Of a stretch of DNA of 64,000 bases, positions 16,636 through 24,758 are shown one piece after another. Under the pieces are notes generated by a model. It was not told where the DNA came from and did no database searches. It worked only from the letters and a program-made list of their open reading frames with translations. Position 1 is the stretch's first letter. Each line of letters starts with the position of its first letter. This DNA is from an uncultured Chitinophagaceae bacterium (GTDB lineage: Bacteria; Bacteroidota; Bacteroidia; Chitinophagales; Chitinophagaceae), in contig CALGAP010000011.1 of NCBI GenBank assembly GCA_937958995.1, positions 62,001 to 126,000 of the forward strand. Direction: 5' to 3'. Both the position numbers and the translations under genes were made by a program.

Positions 16636-17628
16636 CTATTGTAATGCGATTAATTTTTTCAGTGCTTCATAGGCTTTGCCGCTCTCCAGGCTCTCCACTG
16701 CTTTGCCGTAGGCCTCGTCGTATGTTTTAAAATTGCCGGTACAGTGCAATGCCATAGCTGCATTGGCCAGCACTACGGCATTCTGCGCCCAGCTGCCCTC
16801 GCCCTTCAGTATTTTCACAAATATCTTTGCTGCCTCTTCCACCGTGTTGCCCCCATAAATATCGGTGGGCTGCACCATGCGCTTGCCCAGCATTTCAGGC
16901 GTCATAATTTGTTCACCTTCGTTGGTGATGACTTTGGTATCGTTGGTCAGCGATATTTCATCATAACCATCAAGACCGTGAATAATGGTAAATGCCTTGT
17001 CGGTTTGTTGTAAAAGATAATTATATATCCGCGCCATTTCCAAACTGTACACCCCTACCAGTTGATATGGCGGAAAAGCGGGATTCACCATCGGGCCCAG
17101 CATATTGAAAAAGGTGCGCATACCCAGGTTTTTCCGGATGGGCGCCACGGTTTTCAGTGCAGGATGAAAAAGCGGTGCGTGCAGGAAACAAATATTCGCC
17201 TCGTCCACTTCCTTTTTCAGCTTATCGTTCTCGTTTTTGAATTTATATCCCAGTTGCTCCATCACATTCGAAGCGCCGCTGATAGACGATGCGCCGTAAT
17301 TGCCATGCTTGGCCACTTTCTGGCCGGTACCTGCCACTATAAAGCAACTCAGTGTAGAGATGTTAAAAGTATTTTTTCCATCACCACCCGTACCCACAAT
17401 ATCTATCACGGGGAATCCATTCATATCCACTTTCACGCACAGTTCATGCAATGCATCACGAAAACCCTGCAGCTCTTCGATGGTAACGCTGCGCATAAGG
17501 TACACCGTCATAAAGGCCGTCACTTCATGCTCGTTGTACACTCCTTTGCCGATATTCATCAGCACCTCTTTGGCCTGTTCGCGACTGAGCGTTTTGTGTT
17601 CAAATAAAAATTGCAGAATCTTTTTCAT
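16636..17628 (-). CDS. trpD: Anthranilate phosphoribosyltransferase
   Basis: 330 residues from the ATG at 17628 (MKKILQFLFEHKTL); a second ATG at 17634 adds two residues. It transfers phosphoribose from PRPP to anthranilate. Diagnostic motifs are VDIVGTGGDGKNTFNIST (PRPP loop), KHGNYGASSISGASNVMEQLG and the metal/PRPP acidic motif in YDEISLTN. It starts about 10 nt after trpG ends. Confidence 0.97.
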   Translation of the reverse strand: MKKILQFLFEHKTLSREQAKEVLMNIGKGVYNEHEVTAFMTVYLMRSVTIEELQGFRDALHELCVKVDMNGFPVIDIVGTGGDGKNTFNISTLSCFIVAGTGQKVAKHGNYGASSISGASNVMEQLGYKFKNENDKLKKEVDEANICFLHAPLFHPALKTVAPIRKNLGMRTFFNMLGPMVNPAFPPYQLVGVYSLEMARIYNYLLQQTDKAFTIIHGLDGYDEISLTNDTKVITNEGEQIMTPEMLGKRMVQPTDIYGGNTVEEAAKIFVKILKGEGSWAQNAVVLANAAMALHCTGNFKTYDEAYGKAVESLESGKAYEALKKLIALQ

Positions 17629-17638
17629 ACCCATTTAT

Positions 17639-18211
17639 TTAACTGGCCAGCCAGTTTCTTAAAATGATCTCGCCTTGTGGTGTAAGCACACTCTCGGGGT
17701 GAAACTGCACGCCACACACATCGTATTTTTTATGTTGCAGCGCCATGATGTAGTTGTTATCATCGCGCGCGGTTATTTCAAGTTCTTCGGGAAAATCCTC
17801 CTCGCTCACCACCCAGCTATGATAGCGGCCTACTTCTATTACGTCGGGCAGGTTGCTGAACAAACCATTTTTCTTCCCTTTTTCAAAATGTACCGGGGTG
17901 GCCACGCCGTGATACACGGTGCTGAGATTGATCAGTTTACCGCCAAAAGCCTGTCCTATGGCCTGGTGACCAAGACAAACGCCGAGTATGGATTTGCTGG
18001 CCGCATATTCTTTTATCAAAGGCAACAGCAATCCAGCCTCTTCGGGTATACCGGGACCTGGTGATAAAATGATTTTATCGTACTCTTTCACTTTCTCCAG
18101 CGGTATCTGGTCGTTGCGGTGCACATCCACGCGCTGATGCAATATCTTTTCCACCAGGTGCACCAGGTTGTAGGTAAAGGAGTCGTAATTATCGAAGACT
18201 AAGATTTTCAT
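17639..18211 (-). CDS. trpG: Anthranilate synthase component II (glutamine amidotransferase)
   Basis: 190 residues from the ATG at 18211 (MKILVFDNYDSFTYNLV). An in-frame ATG at 18262 would add 17 polar residues and nearly touch trpE; the internal start matches the family. The class I triad is intact: Cys in LGVCLGHQAIGQAFGG, His and Glu in GVQFHPESVL. It feeds ammonia to TrpE, encoded 54 nt upstream. A pabA role in folate synthesis is possible too, since such subunits are sometimes shared. Confidence 0.95.
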   Translation of the reverse strand: MKILVFDNYDSFTYNLVHLVEKILHQRVDVHRNDQIPLEKVKEYDKIILSPGPGIPEEAGLLLPLIKEYAASKSILGVCLGHQAIGQAFGGKLINLSTVYHGVATPVHFEKGKKNGLFSNLPDVIEVGRYHSWVVSEEDFPEELEITARDDNNYIMALQHKKYDVCGVQFHPESVLTPQGEIILRNWLAS

Positions 18212-18265
18212 TTTGCTCTTTGGTTGTCGCTTGGCGGTTTCGCAGCGGGGTGACACATACATTGC

Positions 18266-19681
18266 TCAGCTGATCGATTCCGCCGCTTTTATCGCGCTTT
18301 TCAATGCATTCAATTTGTTGTTTACTTCCTGCAATTCGCTGGCAGGTTGGCTTGCTGCCACTATACCCGCGCCTGCCTGGTACACCAGTTTGTTGCCGCG
18401 GCTCAGGAAGGTGCGAATCATAATGGCATGGTTGCAGCTTCCGTCAAACCCCATAAAACCGATGGCACCACCATAATAGCTGCGCGCTGTGGGTTCATAG
18501 CTATCTATCAGTTCCATGGCTTTGAACTTAGGCGCGCCGCTCAGGGTACCGGCCGGAAATGTTTTTGCCAATAATAAGAACGGGTTGGTGCCTGGTCTTA
18601 CCCTGCCACGCACTTCGCTTACCAGGTGAATTACGTGCGAATAATATTGCACCTGGCGGTATTGCTCCACAGCTACTTCATCGCAGAGACGGCTAAGATC
18701 GTTACGCGCCAGATCTACCAGCATCACATGCTCGGCATTTTCTTTTTTATCTTCCAACAGGCGTGCGGCTTCTGCCTGGTCGGTAGCATCATCGCCGGTA
18801 CGGCGGAAAGTGCCTGCAATGGGATGCACTACGGCCTTACCGCCATGGATTATTAATTGCGATTCGGGCGATGAGCCCATCAATTTGTAGTCGCCATAAT
18901 CGAAAAAGAAAAGATAGGGTGAAGGATTGATGCTGCGCAGCGAGCGGTATACCGCAAACTCATCGCCGGTGAAGGGTTGTTCAAAGCAGCGGCTGAGCAC
19001 TATCTGGAACACGTCGCCACGCAGGCAGCTCTGAATGCCTTTTTCCACCATCTTCATATAATCTTCATCGCTCATGTTGGATGTCTCGCTGCCTTTTGCC
19101 CTGAAGGGATACACGGGTACGTCTTTGCTGCGAATCAGTGACTCCACCACGGGCAGCTCGCTCTCGAGACCGGCAATTACATTTTCACCAATGAACAGTT
19201 CGTCTTTATAGTGATTAATGGCGATCACGTATTGATACAGTCGGTAGCGCATCAGCGGGATGACGGGCGCGGCGCCTTTACCTGCGGAGAGTTGGATGGT
19301 ATCGAAAAACTGTACTGCATCGTAGGTGGTATAACCATACAGCCCCTGCGCGAAGCGCGCTTCCCTGCTATCGCCGCTTACTTCAAAGCGCTGCATGAAA
19401 TTCCAGATGCGTTCGGGCACTTCGGCGGCATTGTTCACTGCTTCTTTCTGCGGCGGCAACCCGGGTAGTTTGAACTCAATATTGCTGGCAGAACTGATTT
19501 CGATACCTGCAATGGCATTGATGCAAATGAATGAGTAGCTATTCTCTGCCGCATGATGGTCGGTACTTTCGAGGAGGATGGTATCGCGAAAGCGATCGCG
19601 TACGCGCAGGTAAATGCCCACCGGCGTATAAACATCCGCGAGCATTTTTTTACAATTGGTCTGGATCTTTATTTTTTTCAT
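18266..19681 (-). CDS. trpE: Anthranilate synthase component I
   Basis: 471 residues from the ATG at 19681 (MKKIKIQTNCKKMLAD). An in-frame ATG at 19744 lies inside the terminator hairpin and is not credible. The enzyme makes anthranilate from chorismate and ammonia. The C-terminal chorismate-binding domain shows IVLSRCFEQPF, PSPYLFFFDYGDYKLMGSSPE, HPIAGTFRRTGD, ENAEHVMLVDLARNDLSR, TFPAGTLSGAPKFKAMELI and GAIGFMGFDGSCNHAIMIRT. It is the first structural gene after the attenuator, and product feedback by tryptophan is usual for the family. Confidence 0.97.
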   Translation of the reverse strand: MKKIKIQTNCKKMLADVYTPVGIYLRVRDRFRDTILLESTDHHAAENSYSFICINAIAGIEISSASNIEFKLPGLPPQKEAVNNAAEVPERIWNFMQRFEVSGDSREARFAQGLYGYTTYDAVQFFDTIQLSAGKGAAPVIPLMRYRLYQYVIAINHYKDELFIGENVIAGLESELPVVESLIRSKDVPVYPFRAKGSETSNMSDEDYMKMVEKGIQSCLRGDVFQIVLSRCFEQPFTGDEFAVYRSLRSINPSPYLFFFDYGDYKLMGSSPESQLIIHGGKAVVHPIAGTFRRTGDDATDQAEAARLLEDKKENAEHVMLVDLARNDLSRLCDEVAVEQYRQVQYYSHVIHLVSEVRGRVRPGTNPFLLLAKTFPAGTLSGAPKFKAMELIDSYEPTARSYYGGAIGFMGFDGSCNHAIMIRTFLSRGNKLVYQAGAGIVAASQPASELQEVNNKLNALKSAIKAAESIS

Positions 19682-19718
19682 ACTTCCTGGTCTGTCTGCC
19701 CTGTGATAATCAGCGGCT

Positions 19719-19750
19719 AAAAAAGAAAAAGCCCCGATTTGCATCGGGGC
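19719..19750 (-). terminator. trp attenuator terminator
   Basis: On the minus strand the 8-bp stem GCCCCGAT / ATCGGGGC (arms 19750-19743 and 19738-19731) has a 4-nt loop and is followed at once by TTTTTCTTTTTT, a Rho-independent terminator. It lies between the leader peptide and trpE, 37 nt before the trpE ATG, so it must be read through for the operon to be expressed. CGGGGC (19797-19792), at the end of the leader peptide frame, can pair with its first arm (GCCCCG) to form an antiterminator. Confidence 0.9.
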
Positions 19751-19785
19751 CTAATATGGTAATACATAATAACAGAAATGTAGCA

Positions 19786-19848
19786 TTACAAGCCCCGCAG
19801 AAGGTTTGTATGCCACCACCACTGTGTATTTTGTAATTTTTTCATCAT
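19786..19848 (-). CDS. trpL: trp operon leader peptide with three consecutive Trp codons
   Basis: A 20-codon frame, MMKKLQNTQWWWHTNLLRGL and TAA, is too short for ordinary gene finding. The Trp codons TGG TGG TGG lie at 19821-19813. Trp is rare, so three in a row directly ahead of trpE is strong evidence of ribosome-mediated attenuation. The codons just before the stop (CTG CGG GGC) contain the antiterminator strand. A ribosome stalled at the Trp codons leaves that strand free; one that reaches the stop codon covers it and lets the terminator form. A second ATG immediately follows the first, and either could be used. Confidence 0.9.
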   Translation of the reverse strand: MMKKLQNTQWWWHTNLLRGL

Positions 19849-19855
19849 AACAGGG

Positions 19856-19887
19856 CAAAAATGCGGGTCAAAAATGAATCGGCCAAA
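19856..19887 (-). promoter_or_regulatory. Candidate promoter of the trp operon
   Basis: On the minus strand TTTG (19887-19884) and CATTTTTG (19863-19856, seven of eight to TAnnTTTG) are 20 nt apart, as in the Bacteroidota -33/-7 promoter. Initiation would fall about at or just before the leader peptide ATG, giving a very short leader. A second CATTTTTG occurs a few nt upstream. Weak but well placed. Confidence 0.4.
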
Positions 19888-19912
19888 TTTTTTTTAATAA
19901 GCATACTTTTAG

Positions 19913-20000
19913 GGGAGTTTCGGGCTCCGGGTCAGAAGTCTTCGGTTTGCTGCCGCGCATAATAATTGCTGCCCGAACTTAAACACCAGAAACCCAAAAC
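19913..20000. repeat. Dispersed intergenic element, copy 2
   Basis: The core GCTGCCGCGC at 19949-19958 lies between TTTCGGGCTCCGGG and GCCCGAAC...AGAAACCCAAAAC, with TTCGGGC and GCCCGAA forming inverted arms. It resembles copy 1 (12-115) and copy 3 (52131-52232). It sits between the trp promoter and the GNAT gene. Confidence 0.5.
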
Positions 20001-20015
20001 AAAAAAACTTTTGGC

Positions 20016-20309
20016 ATGCTTATACAAAACAAACAAGTGGGCAACAAAGGAATGTTCTACGTGGGACAAGATGGCGCCATTCTCGCCGAGATGGTTTACA
20101 ACCTGCTGTCTGACGGCAAAATGATTATCGAGCACACCGAAGTGAGCGAACAGCTGGAAGGTAAAGGCGTTGGTAAGCAGTTGGTGCAGGCCGCGGTGGA
20201 TTATGCGCGCGCAAATAATATTAAGATCATTCCGCTCTGTCCTTTTGCAAAGAGTGTTTTCGACAGAAAAAAGCTGGAGTACCAGGATGTATTGTTCACC
20301 TTGGAATAA
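20016..20309 (+). CDS. Small GNAT-fold N-acetyltransferase (YjdJ-like)
   Basis: 97 residues, the length of the short COG2388 class of GNAT proteins. It contains FYVGQDGAILAEMVYNLL, then MIIEHTEVSEQLEGKGVGKQLVQAAVDYARANNIKIIPLCPFAKSVF; the GKGVGKQLV loop is the acetyl-CoA pyrophosphate site. The substrate is unknown. AACTTTTG just before the ATG fits the -7 consensus at seven of eight positions and would give a leaderless transcript. Its stop abuts that of the convergent pdxJ. Confidence 0.9.
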   Translation: MLIQNKQVGNKGMFYVGQDGAILAEMVYNLLSDGKMIIEHTEVSEQLEGKGVGKQLVQAAVDYARANNIKIIPLCPFAKSVFDRKKLEYQDVLFTLE

Positions 20310-21026
20310 TCACATCAGTTGCCGCTTATACAACTGCACTGTATTTTCATATCCCAAATACAACGCATCGCATATCAGCGCATGACCGATGCTCACTTCC
20401 AGCAGTCCCGGTATATTCCGCGCGAAGTAGGCTAAATTGTTCAGATCCAGGTCATGACCGGCATTGATCCCCAGGCCTAGTTCATTCGCGCGTTTGGCGG
20501 CTGCGATATATGGCGCAATGGCGTCTTCTCTATCGGCTGCATAGGTTCTTGCGTAGGCTTCGGTATACAATTCAATACGGTCAGTACCGGTTGCTGCAGC
20601 ACCTTCCACCATTTCAATCACAGGATCAACGAATATGGATACACGAATACCGGCCGATTTAAAAACGCCGATCATTTCGCGGAGGTAATCCCTGTGTCTA
20701 ATCGTATCCCAGCCATGATCGGAAGTGATTTGCCCTAAATCATCGGGCACGAGCGTAACCTGGTGAGGTTTTACCTCGAGCACCAGGTCGATGAATTTCT
20801 GCTCGCGGCAGTTGCCTTCTATGTTGAATTCAGTAGTGATGATCTTCCTTATTTCACGCACATCGCTGTAGCGGATATGACGTTCATCAGGACGCGGATG
20901 CACGGTAACGCCATCGGCCCCGAAACGCTGCGCATCGATGGCTGCCTTCAGCACATCGGGATTGTTGCCACCACGGCTGTTGCGCAGGGTGGCAAACTTG
21001 TTGATGTTTACGCTCAGTTTGGTCAT
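20310..21026 (-). CDS. pdxJ: Pyridoxine 5'-phosphate synthase
   Basis: 238 residues from the ATG at 21026 (MTKLSVNINKFATLRNSRGG); an ATG two codons upstream is possible. PdxJ condenses 1-deoxyxylulose 5-phosphate with 3-amino-1-hydroxyacetone phosphate to PNP, the last step of the DXP-dependent vitamin B6 route. Family features are VNINKFATLRNSRG, DGVTVHPRPDERHIRYSD, FNIEGNC, VTLVPDD and GINAGHDLDLNNL. Pyridoxal phosphate is the cofactor of the nearby TrpB. Confidence 0.97.
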   Translation of the reverse strand: MTKLSVNINKFATLRNSRGGNNPDVLKAAIDAQRFGADGVTVHPRPDERHIRYSDVREIRKIITTEFNIEGNCREQKFIDLVLEVKPHQVTLVPDDLGQITSDHGWDTIRHRDYLREMIGVFKSAGIRVSIFVDPVIEMVEGAAATGTDRIELYTEAYARTYAADREDAIAPYIAAAKRANELGLGINAGHDLDLNNLAYFARNIPGLLEVSIGHALICDALYLGYENTVQLYKRQLM

Positions 21027-21057
21027 ACGCAAAATTATCGAAATAGGAAATAAAAAA

Positions 21058-21081
21058 GGGGAGCCGCATCAGCGACTCCCC
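21058..21081 (-). terminator. Terminator after the 148-residue sorting-domain-like gene
   Basis: GGGGAG-CGC paired with GCG-CTCCCC, with one internal mismatch and a 4-nt loop, is followed on the minus strand by CCTTTTTTATTTCC. It lies between the stop of the 148-residue gene and the pdxJ start. Confidence 0.75.
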
Positions 21082-21126
21082 GGGTCTAGGGACAGGGGCG
21101 TTCAAAACAAAATACCATAAGTGCAT

Positions 21127-21573
21127 TTATCCTTTAATAAGTTCTGTACTTAACAGTAGCTCTCCGTCAAGATCCATCACATCCAGGTTGTAGCAACCTG
21201 TACCCATCGTATCATCTTCGTTGAAGATAGTCACATTATCGCCTTTCACAACAAACCAGCTGAACATTTTCACAATGCGTTCTTCTTCGTCGGTAATGCG
21301 CACGATGATGTGCTTGCTTTGCACGCAGGTTACTTCCAGGGCTATACTCGATTCAAATGGATTGGGTCTTACTATAACTCTTGTTATCATGTTGCCATTT
21401 TCATCCGGCGCAACCCAACTCGTTTGCATAGCGGGAGACAGCAGCCGGTTCAGTTTCCGGTGAATAGCGTTCTGCCCTTCCGGGGCATTGTTTTCATGGG
21501 TATTTCCAAATGTTAATGGTTTCAATGTGCTTTTTTCTGTACATCGCATACCGGGTGCCGGTTTATTATTCAC
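21127..21573 (-). CDS. Stand-alone protein resembling a T9SS type A sorting domain (paralogue 1)
   Basis: 148 residues, no signal peptide and no membrane helix. The N-terminal 60 residues are polar and low in structure. The last 85 carry the signature of Bacteroidota Por-secretion C-terminal domains: RPNPFESSI, a beta-strand run, KMFSWFVVKGDNVTIF, GTGCYNLDVMDLDG and the terminal LIKG. In secreted proteins this domain follows a long passenger and a signal peptide; here both are missing. A paralogue (21782-22093) lies upstream on the same strand with the same order of motifs. Function unknown; a cytosolic relative of the domain, or a remnant of a larger protein, are both possible. Confidence 0.72.
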   Translation of the reverse strand: MNNKPAPGMRCTEKSTLKPLTFGNTHENNAPEGQNAIHRKLNRLLSPAMQTSWVAPDENGNMITRVIVRPNPFESSIALEVTCVQSKHIIVRITDEEERIVKMFSWFVVKGDNVTIFNEDDTMGTGCYNLDVMDLDGELLLSTELIKG

Positions 21574-21781
21574 TGATTGTCAAGCATTGGTGAGCGATCG
21601 CAGAGGAGAATCGTCCCGCCGTGGGACGGCTTTGTTCAGAATTGGGAACTACGGCCGGCATTGCCTGGTAAACGGGCAAGGGTGGGCCACCGTGTACTAA
21701 CGGGTATGAAAAAACGAGGCCTTCGGCTGCCCGGAGGGTATGGCAACCAAAAGCCCCGGTTGGTATGGTTACATTATTTTG
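21574..21781. other. Intergenic gap with hairpin
   Basis: No gene is visible. CGTCCC (21612-21617) and GGGACG (21623-21628) form a 6-bp hairpin with a 5-nt loop, with an overlapping alternative GCCGT-GGG-ACGGC at 21618-21630. The rest is G-rich on + and unremarkable. Confidence 0.4.
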
Positions 21782-22093
21782 TCAGGTAAGCACAAGCATG
21801 CGTTTAATGAGGTCGGTCTTGTGCAGTACGTTGCCCAGGGCATCCACTGCATCCAGTACATAAGTGCCGTCATCCAGGTCTTCCAGGTCGCGAAACATCG
21901 TGATGTTCCTTCCTTTGGCCATATCCCATGAGATGATCCTTATAAATTTTCCGTCTTGCCTGTATAGTCTCACAATGGCGTGCGCCGGTTGTTCATTGAC
22001 TATCTCCACAATGATGTTACTGGTAAATGGATTAGGGCGCGTATTTACTATCATCCGTTCCGTATTGAGTACTTTCTTGTATAGTAAAACCAC
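21782..22093 (-). CDS. Stand-alone protein resembling a T9SS type A sorting domain (paralogue 2)
   Basis: 103 residues. After a short N terminus (an alternative start is the ATG at codon 14) comes TRPNPFTSNIIVEI, AIVRLYRQDGKFI, SWDMAKGRNITMF, DDGTYVLDAVDALGNV and DLIKRM. NPF, GxN, GxY and the terminal LIK occur at the spacing of the type A sorting domain, and the same motifs are shared with the 148-residue neighbour. There is no signal peptide. The two genes are likely a tandem duplication. Function unknown. Confidence 0.7.
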   Translation of the reverse strand: MVLLYKKVLNTERMIVNTRPNPFTSNIIVEIVNEQPAHAIVRLYRQDGKFIRIISWDMAKGRNITMFRDLEDLDDGTYVLDAVDALGNVLHKTDLIKRMLVLT

Positions 22094-22164
22094 GGAAAGC
22101 GGGCGTAACCAGGTTTTTCAGGTTTTTTATGAGATTGATCAAGTTTTGTGTAAGTCGCTGAAAT

Positions 22165-24657
22165 TCAGAATCTCGCCACCAGCTTCAGGTTCACCAGCCT
22201 TGGCGTCAACCTGTTCGGCATGGCAAAAATGGTGTTAGAAAAGTCTTTGATCAGGAGGTAGGAAATGGTATTGTCGCGGTCAATCAGGTTGAAGACCTCG
22301 AAAGTGGCCCATATATTTTCAAAGTTGCGGAAAGGATGATGGCTGCGGCGGTTGCTGCGTTCGCTGTCGAGGAGCAGCAGGCTGAAACCAAGATCGATGC
22401 GCATATAAGGTTCGATGATCAGCGCATTACGATACTTTACACTGTTGGGGATATTGTAAGGCAGATTACTTCCGTAGAGGAAGTTCACATATACTTTGAA
22501 GTTGCGGTTGGTGCTGAGATAGTCTTGCAGGAATAATCCAAAAGTAAACAAGCGATCCGATGGCCTGCGCAACCAGCCTGCTTCGGTAAGCGTGCTGTCG
22601 GTGGGTACATTGTTCTCGTCGAGCGTGTAATCGTAATAAGTATCGCCTTTCAGATCTTCTTTGGTGCGCATAATGCCTAGACTCACCCAGCTTTCAGCAT
22701 CTTTCACCAGTTCGCCAAACAGGCGCATTTCAATGCCGGTAGCGTAAGCCCTGGCGCGGTTCTCGCCAAAATAGCGCAGGCGCACATTGTCGATATCATA
22801 GGGCACCACATCGGTCATGCTTTTATAGTAAGCTTCGGTAGTGAACCGGAAAGGAAGATTGCCCGAGCGGAAATTGTAATCGAGTCCGGCTACCACCTGC
22901 CAGCTTTTCTGCGCTTTCAGGTCTTTGTTGATGCTGCCATCGTAGCGGCGCAACTCCCTGTAGAAAGGAGGTTGATTGTAAATGCCGACCGCGCCGCGAA
23001 ATATCACATCGCGCTTCCATTTGGCGGGGCGCCAGGAGAATCCCGCGCGCGGAGAAATCAAAAATTCTTTGTTCAGCGTATTGTAGTTGTAACGCACACC
23101 CGCCTGCAGCGTAAATCCGCTTGATTCACTAAACTCAATATTGTCCTGTACATAGCCGCTGAGACGTGTTATGGATAAATCGGCTTTTGAATTCAGCAGT
23201 TTGTTCAGCTCAAACACATCGGGGTTATAAGGCAGATTGTATCCCGCCGAGTCCTGGTATTCCCATTCGTGGAGCTTGTCTTTGATGGATTGTCGTTCTA
23301 TGCTTTGTCCCCATTGTATGTAGTGCTTTCCCTTATCGAGTATGCCTTTGTGAGACAAATTCCACACTTCAATGTTCAACTCATTGCGGGCAAAGGTTTG
23401 ATACAGTCCCGCGCCGAGCGGGTTATTGATCAAACCGAAATCGGGTTTTGATTTATCAAATTCTCTTTCACCAAACAGATAGGCGCCGGTGATATCGATC
23501 GATTCGCGCTCGTCGTTCTCAAAACGGCTTACCATCCATTTCAACCGAAGATTTTTGTTCAGCTGCTGCACCAGCGAGAGACCGAGCATATTGGTGAAAT
23601 AACGGTCTTCTTCCCTGCCATCGAAATATATGTCCAGGCCCAGGTTGGCGCTGAAGTACGGAGAAAAAACGGTTGACGTCAACTGGCTGAATTCGGGAGA
23701 GAGGTTGAATTTTGTTTGTGAAATATTTCCCAGCAATTCAATGGAGTTGCGGCTGTTGAGCTGATAGGTCAGCAAAGCCTGCAGGTCAGACGATGAGGGC
23801 ACATAGTTGCCCTGCGTTTCCTGGCTGCTCAGTAAATTCCGGTTGCTGCGATTGCGCACGCCTACCAGGTAAGTAAAGCGCTCGTTGCGGGAGGTGCCTT
23901 CCAGGTGAAGACCCTGTTCCAGCAAACCTACATAAGCTGAGCCACCGAAACGGCGGGGCTTTTTATACTGTATATCGAGCACCGAAGACATTTTATCGCC
24001 ATAGCGCGCCTGGAAGCCGCCGCTATAAAAATTGACGTTACGCGCCAGCTCAGGATTAATAAAACTCAACCCTTCCTGCTGACCGCTGCGCACCAGGTAG
24101 GGTCTGAATACTTCAAAATCGTTTACATAAATCAGGTTCTCGTCGTAGTTGCCGCCGCGTACGGAATATTGCGAAGTGAGTTCGTTGTTGGTACCTACAA
24201 ACACTTTTATCAGGCTTTCAATACCGCCCGTGGGGGAAGGAATGTTGATGGCGTTTTTCGGATTGAGCTGTATCAGGCTGGCCTCCTGCCGCTGGCGCTG
24301 GTCGGTCACCACCACGGGATCAAGCGAGCCGGTGCCGCGTTCGAGGCGCAATACTATGCGTTCTTCTTCATTTTCGGCCAGCAGGAAATTGCGTTGCTCT
24401 GTTTTATAGCCGGCAAAACTAAACACGATGGCAAAGGCCCGGTCGGCGGGTACACTCAACCGGAAGGTGCCGCTATCGCTGGTGGTTATGCCCGACTGGC
24501 GGCCGAGAATCATCACCGATACGTTGCTGAGGGGATTTTCGTTTTCGTCAACCACTTTACCCGAGACAAAAGCCTGCTTTTTTTGTGCTTGCAGTGAAAA
24601 GGAGAGCAATAAAGCCAAAATAGAAGCGAAACAATAAATAGTCCTGACTCGTTGCAC
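22165..24657 (-). CDS. TonB-dependent outer membrane receptor
   Basis: 830 residues. Start is a GTG at 24657, chosen because it opens a complete signal peptide ending in LQAQ; no upstream ATG suits. Residues about 28-110 form a carboxypeptidase regulatory-like beta domain (VSGKVVDENENPLSNVSVMILG, SGTFRLSVPADRAF). The plug follows (NIPSPTGGIESLIKVF, SQYSVRGGNYDENLIYVNDFEVF), then a 22-strand type barrel with alternating aromatic and polar residues, ending in F (NLKLVARF). It transports a substrate not identifiable here. No SusD partner is adjacent, so it is of the solo receptor type rather than SusC. Confidence 0.93.
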   Translation of the reverse strand: MQRVRTIYCFASILALLLSFSLQAQKKQAFVSGKVVDENENPLSNVSVMILGRQSGITTSDSGTFRLSVPADRAFAIVFSFAGYKTEQRNFLLAENEEERIVLRLERGTGSLDPVVVTDQRQRQEASLIQLNPKNAINIPSPTGGIESLIKVFVGTNNELTSQYSVRGGNYDENLIYVNDFEVFRPYLVRSGQQEGLSFINPELARNVNFYSGGFQARYGDKMSSVLDIQYKKPRRFGGSAYVGLLEQGLHLEGTSRNERFTYLVGVRNRSNRNLLSSQETQGNYVPSSSDLQALLTYQLNSRNSIELLGNISQTKFNLSPEFSQLTSTVFSPYFSANLGLDIYFDGREEDRYFTNMLGLSLVQQLNKNLRLKWMVSRFENDERESIDITGAYLFGEREFDKSKPDFGLINNPLGAGLYQTFARNELNIEVWNLSHKGILDKGKHYIQWGQSIERQSIKDKLHEWEYQDSAGYNLPYNPDVFELNKLLNSKADLSITRLSGYVQDNIEFSESSGFTLQAGVRYNYNTLNKEFLISPRAGFSWRPAKWKRDVIFRGAVGIYNQPPFYRELRRYDGSINKDLKAQKSWQVVAGLDYNFRSGNLPFRFTTEAYYKSMTDVVPYDIDNVRLRYFGENRARAYATGIEMRLFGELVKDAESWVSLGIMRTKEDLKGDTYYDYTLDENNVPTDSTLTEAGWLRRPSDRLFTFGLFLQDYLSTNRNFKVYVNFLYGSNLPYNIPNSVKYRNALIIEPYMRIDLGFSLLLLDSERSNRRSHHPFRNFENIWATFEVFNLIDRDNTISYLLIKDFSNTIFAMPNRLTPRLVNLKLVARF

Positions 24658-24758
24658 CCGGGTTAGTTTTATGCGGTCGAAATTAATTGAATTAGGCTTT
24701 ACACTAAAACAGAAAAAACGGATATTTATTGTAAAACACCCCTAACCACAAAGGAATT

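Noticed and set aside
19682..19744. In-frame ATG at 19744 as the trpE start
   Set aside because: It lies within the attenuator hairpin, and the ATG at 19681 gives the family's normal N terminus.
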